Source: Rhodococcus marinonascens NBRC 14363 | Lineage (GTDB): Bacteria; Actinomycetota; Actinomycetes; Mycobacteriales; Mycobacteriaceae | Assembly: GCF_001894885.1 (NCBI RefSeq) | Contig: NZ_BCXB01000022.1 | Location: forward strand, 29,504 to 93,503 | Direction: 5' to 3' | DNA length: 64,000 bases | Part shown: positions 18,523-26,134 of the stretch, piece after piece | Layout: the number at the start of each line of letters is the position of its first letter | Numbering within the stretch: the first letter of the stretch is position 1 | Made by a program: the position numbers and the translations under genes | The notes under the pieces: generated by a model | What the model was told of the DNA's origin: nothing | Database searches by the model: none | Seen by the model: the letters and a program-made list of their open reading frames with translations, nothing else

Positions 18523-20121
18523 TTAGGGGATTGGCCCTTTCGACAGCAGATCCATGACGGCACTCGATGCGCGCCGCCGCAGCCATCCGCGCGGTCCGTG
18601 CTCGCCGAGCGCGGCACGGGCGGCGTTGAGTCCCGATGCCCCGTGGACTCCTCCACCCGGATGCGCCGACGCACTCCCCAGGTACAGGCCGCGGATCGGA
18701 GTTTCTGACCGCGACATGCCGGGTCCGGGCCGGAAGATCAGTTGCTGATGAAGTTGCGCCGTGCCACCGTTGACCGCGCCTCCCACTAGATTCGCATCGG
18801 CCGCCTCGAGGTCGGAGGGGCGCTGGACGACTCGCCCGACCATCCGATCCATGAAACCCGGCGCGTGCGCCTCGAGGACGTCGTCCACGCGGCTCGCCAG
18901 CAGGTCGGCGGACGAGTCGTCGGTGATGCCGCGTGGTAGGTGCGTGTATGCCCAGGCGCTTTCGGTACCCCTCGGTGAGCGCGAGGGGTCCGACGTGGTC
19001 ATCTGGCCGAAGAGTAGGAACGGTGAAGTCGGGATGGTGCCGGTGGTGAGGTCGGCCATCCAGCGCACGAGTCCGTTGCTGTCGGCGCCCAGGTGGACAG
19101 TGCCGGCGCCGCTCAGGCTGGGCGAACGCCACGGGATCGTCTGCGACAAAGCGTAATTGACCTTCAGGACGGGGGTATCCCACTCGAAGTGCTCGAGGTC
19201 GGCTCGCACGCGGGCAGGAACGGCGTCGCTCGGGAGCAGCGACCCGTACAGCGCGGGCGCCGAGACGTCGGCGATCACGGCGCGACCAGCGGCGTAGCGG
19301 ATGCCCGACGCAGTCCTGACACCCACCGCGCGACCCGACCGAACCTCGATCCCGGTGACGGCGTCGCCGTAGTGGAACTGAGCACCCGAATATTCGGCCC
19401 TACGTACCATCGCGGCAGACAACTCCCCCGCTCCTCCCACCGGCACCGGATACCCGCCGTCCTGGGCGAGCATCGTGAGGAGGTAGCCCATGACGCCGCT
19501 GCCCGGCGCATCCGGCGGGATATCGGCATGCATCGCGTTGCCCAGCAATAAGAGTCGGGCGTCCTCGCCGCGGAACAACTCGTGGCCCATCCGCCGCGCG
19601 GGGAGGAGTAGGAACCTCGCCAGACGCAGTGCGTCGCCCGTGCCGAGTTGCCGCAAAAGACGACTCGGACCGCGGACGGGAGGGAAGGGGCTGAAGAGCG
19701 TATTCAGCAGAGGTTCCTTGATGTCGTACCACCGCTCGACGAGCGCCGACCACGCATCACCGTCGCCCGGCTGGCGTCGTTCGAGGTCCGCGGCCGTGTC
19801 CGCGGGTTCTGGGTGGATCACCGGCGCGTCCTCGTCGGTGGCAGAACGGGCGTGTCCGAGTGCGCTGGGCGCGCGAGTCCACCGAAGGCCGTGTGACTCG
19901 AGTTCGAGACCGCGGAGGGCGGGCGACACTACAGACAGAGGGTAGAAGGCACTGAACAGGTCCGAGGTGTAGCCGGGGACAAGTTCTGCAGACCTCACCG
20001 CGCCGCCGGGTGTCGGTTGCGCCTCGACCACCGCGACATCCCACCCCGCATCGGCCAGGGTCGCCGCTGCGACGAGGCCATTGGGGCCGGACCCGATGAC
20101 TACGGCGTCGACGTTGTTCAC
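18523..20121 (-). CDS. CrtI/phytoene-dehydrogenase-like FAD oxidoreductase
   Basis: A 532-residue flavoprotein with GTG start. The N-terminal dinucleotide motif is VVIGSGPNGLVAAATLADAG, followed by the GGAVRSAEL segment and ending in the C-terminal FAD motif GLYLGSASAHPGGGVHGASG, both characteristic of the phytoene desaturase superfamily. No carotenoid genes are nearby, so this belongs to the broad group of NAD(P)/FAD-dependent oxidoreductases (pyridine nucleotide-disulfide oxidoreductase domain 2 type) of unknown substrate. Confidence 0.85.
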   Translation of the reverse strand: MNNVDAVVIGSGPNGLVAAATLADAGWDVAVVEAQPTPGGAVRSAELVPGYTSDLFSAFYPLSVVSPALRGLELESHGLRWTRAPSALGHARSATDEDAPVIHPEPADTAADLERRQPGDGDAWSALVERWYDIKEPLLNTLFSPFPPVRGPSRLLRQLGTGDALRLARFLLLPARRMGHELFRGEDARLLLLGNAMHADIPPDAPGSGVMGYLLTMLAQDGGYPVPVGGAGELSAAMVRRAEYSGAQFHYGDAVTGIEVRSGRAVGVRTASGIRYAAGRAVIADVSAPALYGSLLPSDAVPARVRADLEHFEWDTPVLKVNYALSQTIPWRSPSLSGAGTVHLGADSNGLVRWMADLTTGTIPTSPFLLFGQMTTSDPSRSPRGTESAWAYTHLPRGITDDSSADLLASRVDDVLEAHAPGFMDRMVGRVVQRPSDLEAADANLVGGAVNGGTAQLHQQLIFRPGPGMSRSETPIRGLYLGSASAHPGGGVHGASGLNAARAALGEHGPRGWLRRRASSAVMDLLSKGPIP

Positions 20122-20180
20122 TCGTCCAGGCTGGCAGAATCAACTACCGGCCCGCCAGGTCTTCGGGGATGTTGGTGCAA

Positions 20181-20250
20181 CAGTGTTGCTGGAACAGTGT
20201 TGCTGGAACAGTGTTGCTGGAACAGTGTTGCTGGAACAGTGTTGCTGGAA
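20181..20250. repeat. Five perfect 14-bp tandem repeats (ACAGTGTTGCTGGA)
   Basis: Five uninterrupted identical 14-bp units between the CrtI-like gene start and the initiator tRNA gene. Each unit junction makes a TGTT...AACA inverted pair, so the array can form a series of small hairpins. It is noncoding: it lies downstream of the tRNA terminator on the minus strand and just upstream of the oxidoreductase start. Confidence 0.95.
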
Positions 20251-20261
20251 CAACGCAAAAG

Positions 20262-20294
20262 CGACTCCGGAGAATCGAACTCTCCGGAGTCGCT
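20262..20294 (-). terminator. Terminator of the initiator tRNA gene
   Basis: A perfect 13-bp stem (20262-20274 with 20282-20294), 7-base loop, followed on the minus strand by TTTTGCG. It lies 8 bp past the CCA end of the tRNA. Confidence 0.85.
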
Positions 20295-20302
20295 GTCGCT
20301 AT

Positions 20303-20379
20303 GGTAGCGGGGACAGGATTTGAACCTGCGACCTCTGGGTTATGAGCCCAGCGAGCTACCGAGCTGCTCCACCCCGCGT
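20303..20379 (-). tRNA. Initiator tRNA-fMet (CAT anticodon)
   Basis: The minus strand folds as a complete 77-nt tRNA with encoded CCA. Anticodon CAT sits in a stem CTGGG/CCCAG with the three consecutive G-C pairs that mark initiator tRNA, and position 1 (C) is unpaired with position 72, another initiator hallmark. The T-arm GGTTCAAATCC is standard. This is therefore tRNA-fMet rather than elongator Met. Confidence 0.96.
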
Positions 20380-20439
20380 TGCGTTCACAACAGTACACCC
20401 TTCCCCGGTCGCCCTTGACCACCCGGCGAGAGGGATAGC

Positions 20440-21078
20440 TCACATCAGCCGGAACTGGACCATCTCGATGGCGTTCTCGATTGCCTCGGAGACCTCCGGC
20501 AGTCGTTCGTCGGCACCTGCGGCGGCGAGGACCCGGAGGCGGTCGGCGTCGCCCATCGGAATGTAGGTGGCAATCTCGTACAGCCTCGTGCCGAGAGAAC
20601 CCCGGAAGCCTCTTATGGCGGGGACGTCGGGTGAAACGTTGCCGGTTTCGGCTGCGAATCGACGGAGCAGCCCGTACAAGAATTCGAGTCTCTCTATGAG
20701 AGAAGAGAATTCGTAGTCCGCAGTCTGGGTTCCGGTGTTCTCGTCCGGCCACGGGACGACCTCGGCGATCGGATAAGGGTTGTCAGGTAACCACCTCGAC
20801 ACCTTGATGCGTTCCTGGGTGCGGCAGAACAGTTCGTACCGACCGTCACCGATCGCGACGTGGGATTCGATTCGGGCCATGGTGCCGATGTCATGGCGGG
20901 CGTCGCCGCCGCCGACTTCTGTGCCGCGCGAGATGAGAACGACCCCGAATAGAGGGCCGCCGGGAGCATCGAGGCAGTCGCGGACAAGTTCTCGGTAGCG
21001 GGGCTCGAAGACGTGGAGCGGAAGTTGCTGACCGGGGAGCATTGCTGAGCCCAGAGGGAACATGGGCAGCAGGGGCAT
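20440..21078 (-). CDS. LON N-terminal-domain protein (no protease domain)
   Basis: A 212-residue protein consisting only of the substrate-binding LON domain: PMFPLGSAMLPGQQLPLHVF, EPRYRELVRDCL, FGVVLISRGTEVGGGD. The ATPase and Ser-Lys protease parts of Lon are absent, as in the stand-alone peptidase S16 lon-domain proteins of actinobacteria. The ATG (21076-21078) overlaps the DUF309 stop (TGATG), so the pair is translationally coupled. Role unknown. Confidence 0.88.
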   Translation of the reverse strand: MPLLPMFPLGSAMLPGQQLPLHVFEPRYRELVRDCLDAPGGPLFGVVLISRGTEVGGGDARHDIGTMARIESHVAIGDGRYELFCRTQERIKVSRWLPDNPYPIAEVVPWPDENTGTQTADYEFSSLIERLEFLYGLLRRFAAETGNVSPDVPAIRGFRGSLGTRLYEIATYIPMGDADRLRVLAAAGADERLPEVSEAIENAIEMVQFRLM

Positions 21079-21551
21079 CAGGGGATTCTCAATCGGGGTA
21101 CCGGCGTCGCGGGCAGCGGGTCGATGCGGTCGATCTCGTCCGTGAGGTGTTCGGACCATGTCAGTAGGCCGGAGATGTCCAGGCCGTGTGGCGCCGCCAT
21201 TTCGTAGTGCCGGATCCGGTCGTGGCCCTGGCGCAAAAGCGAGCGCGCGCCGGTCTTGTTGCCGCGCATCAGATGGGTGAGACCTACGGCGAGTTGGGCG
21301 AGTCCCTGCCACAGTTCCCGTTCGTCCTCCGGGGCGCTCTTCCACGTACCTTCGAGGATTTCGTGCGCATGGAAGGGCATTCCGTGGTCGAGAAGCCGCT
21401 GGGCCTCGGTGATCGCCTCGTCGGGTTGCAGGCGCAGGTCGTCCGGGATCCGCGCAACTCCCTCGGCGTCGTGAGGCAGGGGACGGCCGAGTACGTCGCG
21501 GGGACGTGCGTTGAGGGGTTTACCCGTCCCGTTCCTGTCCCGATCGGCCAT
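21078..21551 (-). CDS. DUF309 protein
   Basis: A 157-residue protein with the DUF309 signature: LLDHGMPFHAHEILEGTWKS, ERELWQGLAQLAVGLTHLMR and GNKTGARSLLRQG. These are all-helical proteins of unknown role. Upstream partner of the LON-domain gene with overlapping stop/start. Confidence 0.88.
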   Translation of the reverse strand: MADRDRNGTGKPLNARPRDVLGRPLPHDAEGVARIPDDLRLQPDEAITEAQRLLDHGMPFHAHEILEGTWKSAPEDERELWQGLAQLAVGLTHLMRGNKTGARSLLRQGHDRIRHYEMAAPHGLDISGLLTWSEHLTDEIDRIDPLPATPVPRLRIP

Positions 21552-21786
21552 ACGACAAGGGTAACGCTCAAGTGCGTTTTGTACTTCCGGCGTGCGCTCG
21601 ACCCCGCGCCGCCCGCGCCGCCCGCGCCTGCACCAGGTCCTCTGCCGATACCGCCGTGACCACCGTTTGCGCTTGTGCCGCTGTCCGTGTCGGGCCTGAC
21701 TCGCTCTGCGTCGACGCGGCCGACTTCGGTGTGCTGACGCTGGTAGACCTGGGTGTGCGGTTCGGCGCCCGTATAGCGGGGGAGTG

Positions 21787-22560
21787 CTATCGAATGAAGA
21801 TCACTTCGACGAGGACATAGGCCGCCACGGTGAAGATTAGGTAGGCGAACCACTTCTGCAGTCGGGCGGCGTCGACGTTCTTCCCGTAGCGGGCTGCCAC
21901 GAGCGATCCACCGATGGCGGTCGCCGTGAACACGGCGACGACACCCCAGTCGAGGCTGAGATTGCCGAGGTAGGCGAGGAGTCCGGATCCGGAGTTGGCG
22001 GTGACGATCACCAGTGAGGTGCCTACCGCCACGGACATCTCGATGCCGAGCAGCATAACGAGGGCCGGGATGATGAGAAACCCGCCGCCCACGCCGAAGA
22101 GTCCGGTCAAGAATCCGACGCCGAGACCAGCCGGGATGGCTCGGGAGGTGCACCGACGCCAGTTAACCGTGTATCCCTCTGCTCGGCAGGCAGTTCCGGT
22201 TTTCTCCGTGCTCGAGAGCATTCGGACTCCCGATGCGATCATCACTATCGCGAATCCGGCGAGGGTCACCGAGGGGGGGAGAAGTCGGTTCAATGCACTC
22301 CCGGCGAATGCGGCCAGGAATCCGGTGACGGCAAACACGCCTGCGATTTGCCACTGGACTCGGTGGGCCCGGATCTTGGGGATGCTACCGAACAGGGATG
22401 CGATACCGACCACCAGAAGGGACATCGGCACTGCTTGCGCGAGTGGGATTCCGAGCCCGTAGACGAGACCGGGAACGGCGAGGATCGACCCGCCGCCGCC
22501 GAGGAGGCCGAGCAGAATTCCGATGACGGCACCCAGCACCACGGAGGCGAGAATCGTCAT
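21787..22560 (-). CDS. TauE/SafE-family membrane exporter
   Basis: A 257-residue protein with about eight hydrophobic segments and the paired TauE/SafE signatures LGLLGGGGSILAVPGLVYGL and TGLFGVGGGFLIIPALVML. Family members export sulfite, thiosulfate or other organosulfur anions. It follows the DUF302 gene by 64 bp and lies in a group controlled by CsoR/CstR-type operators, a context typical of persulfide/sulfite detoxification. Confidence 0.9.
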   Translation of the reverse strand: MTILASVVLGAVIGILLGLLGGGGSILAVPGLVYGLGIPLAQAVPMSLLVVGIASLFGSIPKIRAHRVQWQIAGVFAVTGFLAAFAGSALNRLLPPSVTLAGFAIVMIASGVRMLSSTEKTGTACRAEGYTVNWRRCTSRAIPAGLGVGFLTGLFGVGGGFLIIPALVMLLGIEMSVAVGTSLVIVTANSGSGLLAYLGNLSLDWGVVAVFTATAIGGSLVAARYGKNVDAARLQKWFAYLIFTVAAYVLVEVIFIR

Positions 22561-22624
22561 GAATATCTCCTATCGGTCTCGAGTCGTGTGGAGTTACCGG
22601 CTTCCCTGCCCGGTTGCGGAGTTC

Positions 22625-23029
22625 TCAGGGCTGAGAGGCAAGGGTGTCGATGGCGGCCTGCAGGCGTGTCCCGGCGTCCTTGGCGACTGCTTCGAGTTCT
22701 GGTTCGCCGGTGAAGTTCACCATCAACTGCGGATTCATCGCTTCGACCAGGACGGCGCCTTCAGCGTTCGAGTCCTCGCGCACGATGACGTTACAGGGCA
22801 GGAGTAGCCCGATCTGACGGTTCACTTCCACGGCTCGATGCGCGAGCGGCGGATTGCAGGCGCCGAGAATCAGGTAGCGTTCCATGTCCTCTCCGAGCTT
22901 GGCCTTCAGGGTTGCCTGCATATCGATTTCGGTGAGCACCCCGAATCCTTGTTCTTTCAATGCGGTTCGGGTTCGTTCGACTGCGTCGGTGAACGAGGTT
23001 TCCAGTGTCGTCGACAGTGCCAGTTTCAT
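22625..23029 (-). CDS. DUF302 protein
   Basis: A 134-residue DUF302 protein starting at the ATG 23027-23029 after a GGAG site. Characteristic features: FTDAVERTRTALKEQGFGVL, TEIDMQATLKAKLGED and YLILGACNPPLAHRAVE, with a Cys in GACNPP and another in LPCNVIV, the usual conserved positions. The family is often linked to sulfur or metal stress genes. It lies between a CsoR remnant and tauE on one strand, apparently one transcript. Confidence 0.9.
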   Translation of the reverse strand: MKLALSTTLETSFTDAVERTRTALKEQGFGVLTEIDMQATLKAKLGEDMERYLILGACNPPLAHRAVEVNRQIGLLLPCNVIVREDSNAEGAVLVEAMNPQLMVNFTGEPELEAVAKDAGTRLQAAIDTLASQP

Positions 23030-23105
23030 TGGGTGGGTCTCCATTTCGGTCGAATGGGATGGAAATGTCAGGGTGATTTCGAGGTGGTCAGTGAGGTGCG
23101 ATAGC

Positions 23106-23177
23106 TCACCCGCTGCAGGCCGGCGCGCGGCGCAACCTGTTGAGGACAAGTGCGACGCTCTCTTCGTTTCCGACCAT
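23106..23177 (-). pseudogene. CsoR/CstR-type repressor, truncated after first helix
   Basis: An ATG (23175-23177) with a GAAGGGAA ribosome site opens MVGNEESVALVLNRLRRA, which matches the start of CsoR-family copper/persulfide repressors (first helix up to the LRRA-x-GQ motif). The reading then diverges and stops after 23 codons, so the whole Cys-bearing sensor part is missing; only about 75 bp separate it from DUF302. It sits 36 bp behind a CsoR-type operator, exactly where an autoregulated csoR would be. A broken gene is the best reading. Confidence 0.7.
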
Positions 23178-23212
23178 GGTCGTTCCCTTCAGTGAATCTG
23201 ACCTGCTCTATA

Positions 23213-23228
23213 ATACCCTATGGGGTAT
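23213..23228. promoter_or_regulatory. CsoR/CstR-type operator, copy 1
   Basis: ATACCCTATGGGGTAT: arms ATACCC/GGGTAT with a 4-bp spacer, the form recognised by CsoR/CstR repressors. It lies upstream of the csoR remnant, DUF302 and tauE. The identical 16-mer recurs at 25869-25884. Confidence 0.85.
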
Positions 23229-23270
23229 GTGCGGTGGGTGTGTGTTTGCCTACCGCACATACGTATTGGG

Positions 23271-25355
23271 TCATCCGTGAGAGAAGCTGATGTTCGGCAG
23301 CACACGCCGCAACCAGGCCGGGGACCACCAGGCGGCGTGACCGGTCAGTCGCAGCAGCACCGGCAGCAGCACGAGCCGGATGAGCACCGCGTCGAGCAAG
23401 ACCGCGACACCGAGGATGATGCCCATCTCCTTCGGCGGGAGCGGGTCAGCAAGGGCGAAGGTGAAGAACACCGCCACCATCACCGCGGCGGCGGCGGCGA
23501 TCACCCGACCCGAGTGCGCGAGCCCCATGACATGCGCGACCTTCGGGTCGCCTGACTCCTCGTAGTGCTCCTTCGCGGTGGCGAGCAGGAATACGGTGTA
23601 GTCCATCGCAATGGCGAAGATCATCGCGAAGAAGAACACCGGCCCCCAGCCGTCGAGGAATCCCTGCGGGGTGAAGCCGAGCAGGCCTGCCCCGTGCCCG
23701 TCCTGGAAGATCAGCTTCGCCACCCCGAACGCAGCGGCGGTCGAGAGCAGGCTGACCACGGTGCCCAGGATCGCGATCAACGGCGCCTGCAGGGCCACCA
23801 GTAACAGGATGAACCCGAGCGTCAGGATGATGCCGATGATCACGGGCAGGTAGTCGTTGAGCGCCTGCTGCAGGTCGAGGTTCTCCGCGGGTGCGCCTCC
23901 GACCAGTGCCTGCGAGGGCAGGTCGGCACGCAGTCGGTCGAGAATCGAGCCCATCGCACTGTCGGAGGGGTCGACGTTCGGGACGGCCTGAAGCATGACG
24001 TAGTCGGAGCCGTCCAAGGCAGGCGTCGGCGGGGTGACCATCGCGATGCCCTCGGTCGACTTCGCCGCGGCGGCAGTCGCCTCGGCTTCGGATGTGGGGG
24101 CAACGATCTGGAGCATGCCGGGTGCGCCCTCGCCCATCTGGGCCTGGACCAGTTCGTAGCCCTGGCGGACCGGGGCGTCCGTCGGCACGACCTCGATGGA
24201 GGGCATCGCGACCTTGAGCCCGAGCACCGGGATCGACAGCGCGACCAGTACCAGGAGCGAACCTATTGCGAACGGCCATGGGTGCTTGTGCAGCAGGTTG
24301 CCCCAGGCATGGAATCCGGGGGACCGGTGTTGCTGTCGCTTCGCATACGGGAGCGAGCCGGCGTTGACCTTCCGTCCGAGCTTGCCCAGCACGGCCGGGA
24401 GCAGCGTCAGCGTGGCGGCGAGGACGAACGTCACCGCGAGCATGATTCCGACGGCCATGGTCCGCACCGCGGGGGCGGGGACCAGCAGTACCGCGGAAAG
24501 GCTCACCAGCACGGTCAGGCCCGAGAGTGCGACGGCCTTGCCCGCGGTGTCCATGGTCTCGGCGACCGCGGAGCGGGGGTCGCCGCTCTTGGACAGTGAA
24601 TCCCGGAACCGCGCGACGATGAACAGGGCGTAGTCGATGCCCAGTGCCAGGGCGAACATCATCGCGAAGTTCATTGCCCACACCGAGATCGGCGTGACGG
24701 TGTTGAGCAGCACCAGTCCGCCGGCCGACGCGACCAGCCCCGCGAGGGTGAGCAGCAGCGGCAGGCCCGCGGCCACGAGAGAACCGAAGGCCAGCACCAT
24801 GATCGCCATGGTCAGCGGCCAGGAGAACATCTCCGCCTTGATCATCGCGTCGTGATTGGCCTTGTTGAAGTCGCTCCACAGCGCGGAGGCGCCGGTCGGG
24901 TAGACCTCGACCACGTCCCCCGACAGCGCGGACAGCTCACCCTTGAGGTCGTCGACCGCCTTGACCATCTCGTCCGTGCTTGCGTTCGCGCCTGCAATCA
25001 GGATGCCGGTGTGCCCGTCCGGGCTGATCGACATCCCGGGCTGCGGTGCAATCACCTCACCGAACCGGTCGTCCCCTTGGAAGACGGCGGTGGCCTCGGT
25101 GAGTACCTGCTGTACCGCCGGGTCCGTGATGGGCTTGGTATCCGAGTGCACAACCACCTGCACCGCAGCGGAGGAGTTTCCGCCAAAATGCTCCTGGGCG
25201 AGTTCGCGCACCCGCACCGACTCCGAACCGTTGGCCTGCCAGCCGGCGCCAGCCAGCGAGTTGAAGACGCTTGGAGCAGCCGCACCGAGGGCAACCAGCA
25301 CGATCAGCCAGACGCCTAGCACCCATTTCGAATTCGTCGCCATGACAGCACCCAT
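23271..25355 (-). CDS. MMPL/RND-family transporter; natural start probably out of frame
   Basis: A 694-residue membrane protein with the two-lobe MMPL layout: one N-terminal helix, an extracytoplasmic domain, a helix bundle with ALGIDYALFIVARFRDSL, a second domain, and a second bundle with AIAMDYTVFLLATAKEH. Such proteins move lipids or hydrophobic compounds using the proton gradient. The ATG at 25355 has no good ribosome site and lacks the usual N-terminus, whereas the ATG at 25459-25461 has an excellent AAGGAG site but is put out of frame by a duplicated CCGATCG. Removing one 7-bp copy joins it exactly. The gene lies behind a degenerate CsoR-type operator. Confidence 0.88.
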   Translation of the reverse strand: MGAVMATNSKWVLGVWLIVLVALGAAAPSVFNSLAGAGWQANGSESVRVRELAQEHFGGNSSAAVQVVVHSDTKPITDPAVQQVLTEATAVFQGDDRFGEVIAPQPGMSISPDGHTGILIAGANASTDEMVKAVDDLKGELSALSGDVVEVYPTGASALWSDFNKANHDAMIKAEMFSWPLTMAIMVLAFGSLVAAGLPLLLTLAGLVASAGGLVLLNTVTPISVWAMNFAMMFALALGIDYALFIVARFRDSLSKSGDPRSAVAETMDTAGKAVALSGLTVLVSLSAVLLVPAPAVRTMAVGIMLAVTFVLAATLTLLPAVLGKLGRKVNAGSLPYAKRQQHRSPGFHAWGNLLHKHPWPFAIGSLLVLVALSIPVLGLKVAMPSIEVVPTDAPVRQGYELVQAQMGEGAPGMLQIVAPTSEAEATAAAAKSTEGIAMVTPPTPALDGSDYVMLQAVPNVDPSDSAMGSILDRLRADLPSQALVGGAPAENLDLQQALNDYLPVIIGIILTLGFILLLVALQAPLIAILGTVVSLLSTAAAFGVAKLIFQDGHGAGLLGFTPQGFLDGWGPVFFFAMIFAIAMDYTVFLLATAKEHYEESGDPKVAHVMGLAHSGRVIAAAAAVMVAVFFTFALADPLPPKEMGIILGVAVLLDAVLIRLVLLPVLLRLTGHAAWWSPAWLRRVLPNISFSHG

Positions 25356-25421
25356 GCGCGCCAGCGCGCCACCCTGCGCCGGAGACTGGGATCCATCCGG
25401 CTTCGTCGCTGTCGTCGACAG

Positions 25422-25435
25422 CCGATCGCCGATCG
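25422..25435. repeat. Tandem 7-bp duplication at the 5' end of the MMPL gene
   Basis: CCGATCG occurs twice in a row (25422-25428 and 25429-25435) followed by a partial CCG. With two copies the well-positioned ATG at 25459-25461 is out of frame with the transporter; with one copy it would be in frame. Confidence 0.9.
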
Positions 25436-25475
25436 CCGGTGTCGATTCTCCTTACGGTCATCTGCAAAACTCCTT

Positions 25476-25491
25476 ATACGGGTAGGGGTAT
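25476..25491. promoter_or_regulatory. Degenerate CsoR/CstR-type operator before the MMPL gene
   Basis: ATACGGGTAGGGGTAT keeps one perfect GGGTAT arm and most of the other arm with the same 4-bp spacing as the two exact copies. It lies immediately upstream of the AAGGAG ribosome site of the MMPL start at 25461. Confidence 0.55.
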
Positions 25492-25663
25492 ATACGCGGG
25501 CGCAATACGCCCGGTAGATGCGAGAGATCACCCACGTACGGTCGGCACTGGGGCCGTCAATCCTTCGCGCTGCGCGGCGAACCAGTGCACCCCGTCTGCG
25601 GGCGATGAAGGAGAGGCGAGCCATCGCCCCTTTCTTGTCGCGTGCAGCTCGCCGGCGGCGGGA

Positions 25664-25834
25664 TCAGCGGCCGAAAAACCAGCTGAAGATCCCAGACTTG
25701 CCGGCTGGGTCGGGGTCTTCCTTGCAGGTGCAGCGACCGGACGCGGGAACCGACTTCATGACGCTCTCGACGTGCGCTCCGCAGCCTCCCCAGGTCGCCT
25801 TCTTGCAGCTCGAGCAGGTAACGGGATAACACAT
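25664..25834 (-). CDS. Small Cys-rich protein of the MCYPVTC type
   Basis: A 56-residue protein preceded by a strong CAGGAGG site. It begins MCYPVTCSSCKKATWGGCGA, continues HVESVMKSVPASGRCTC and ends in a short tail. The C..C..C / C..C..C spacing suggests zinc or copper binding. Close relatives of this pattern (WxGCGxHVxxVMxxVPxxxRCxC) occur widely in actinobacteria without known function. An exact CsoR-type operator lies 35 bp upstream of the start, so it is a likely member of a metal or sulfide response. Confidence 0.8.
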   Translation of the reverse strand: MCYPVTCSSCKKATWGGCGAHVESVMKSVPASGRCTCKEDPDPAGKSGIFSWFFGR

Positions 25835-25868
25835 AGGGTCCTCCTGTAGGTGGGATACAGCGACGACA

Positions 25869-25884
25869 ATACCCTATGGGGTAT
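25869..25884. promoter_or_regulatory. CsoR/CstR-type operator, copy 2
   Basis: The same 16-mer ATACCCTATGGGGTAT as at 23213-23228, 35 bp before the Cys-rich small gene on the minus strand. It could also affect the plus-strand MFS gene that begins at 26135. Confidence 0.85.
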
Positions 25885-26134
25885 ACATAGGGTGGGTGTG
25901 AATGGTCACGTGAATGTTGATCTGTCCTTGCGTTTCAGTTTTCACCGGCACGGGTCGGGCCAACGACGGTCCAGCGGGCGCCGCGGATCGGTGCATGCAT
26001 GCTCCGAGTAACTCTTGCGAGGTCCCGGTCTCAGCGACTGCCGCCCGCAATGGGATGCCCAACTGGATCTTGCGCATGACGTTTTCACTAATGTGGGACA
26101 TATCCTCGGGGGAACGGCAGAAGAGCGGTTACTG
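25885..26134. other. Intergenic region before the MFS gene
   Basis: A 250-bp region between divergent genes. It has an ATAGGGTGGGTG element next to the operator and a short minus-strand frame (MSHISENVMRKIQLGIPLRA...) that looks like a regulator N-terminus but has no further support. I see no RNA gene or confident promoter. Confidence 0.3.

Noticed and set aside
20181..20250. Tandem array considered as a CRISPR
   Set aside because: Units are directly adjacent with no spacers, only 14 bp long, and no cas genes are present.
20144..20752. Minus-strand frame with repeated SSNTVPATLFQQHC peptide
   Set aside because: The peptide repeat is only the 14-bp DNA array read in frame; the frame also runs through the tRNA gene.
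23446..24879. 477-codon minus-strand frame inside the MMPL gene
   Set aside because: Alternate frame of the transporter on the same strand; Arg/Gly/Ala-rich with no membrane pattern.
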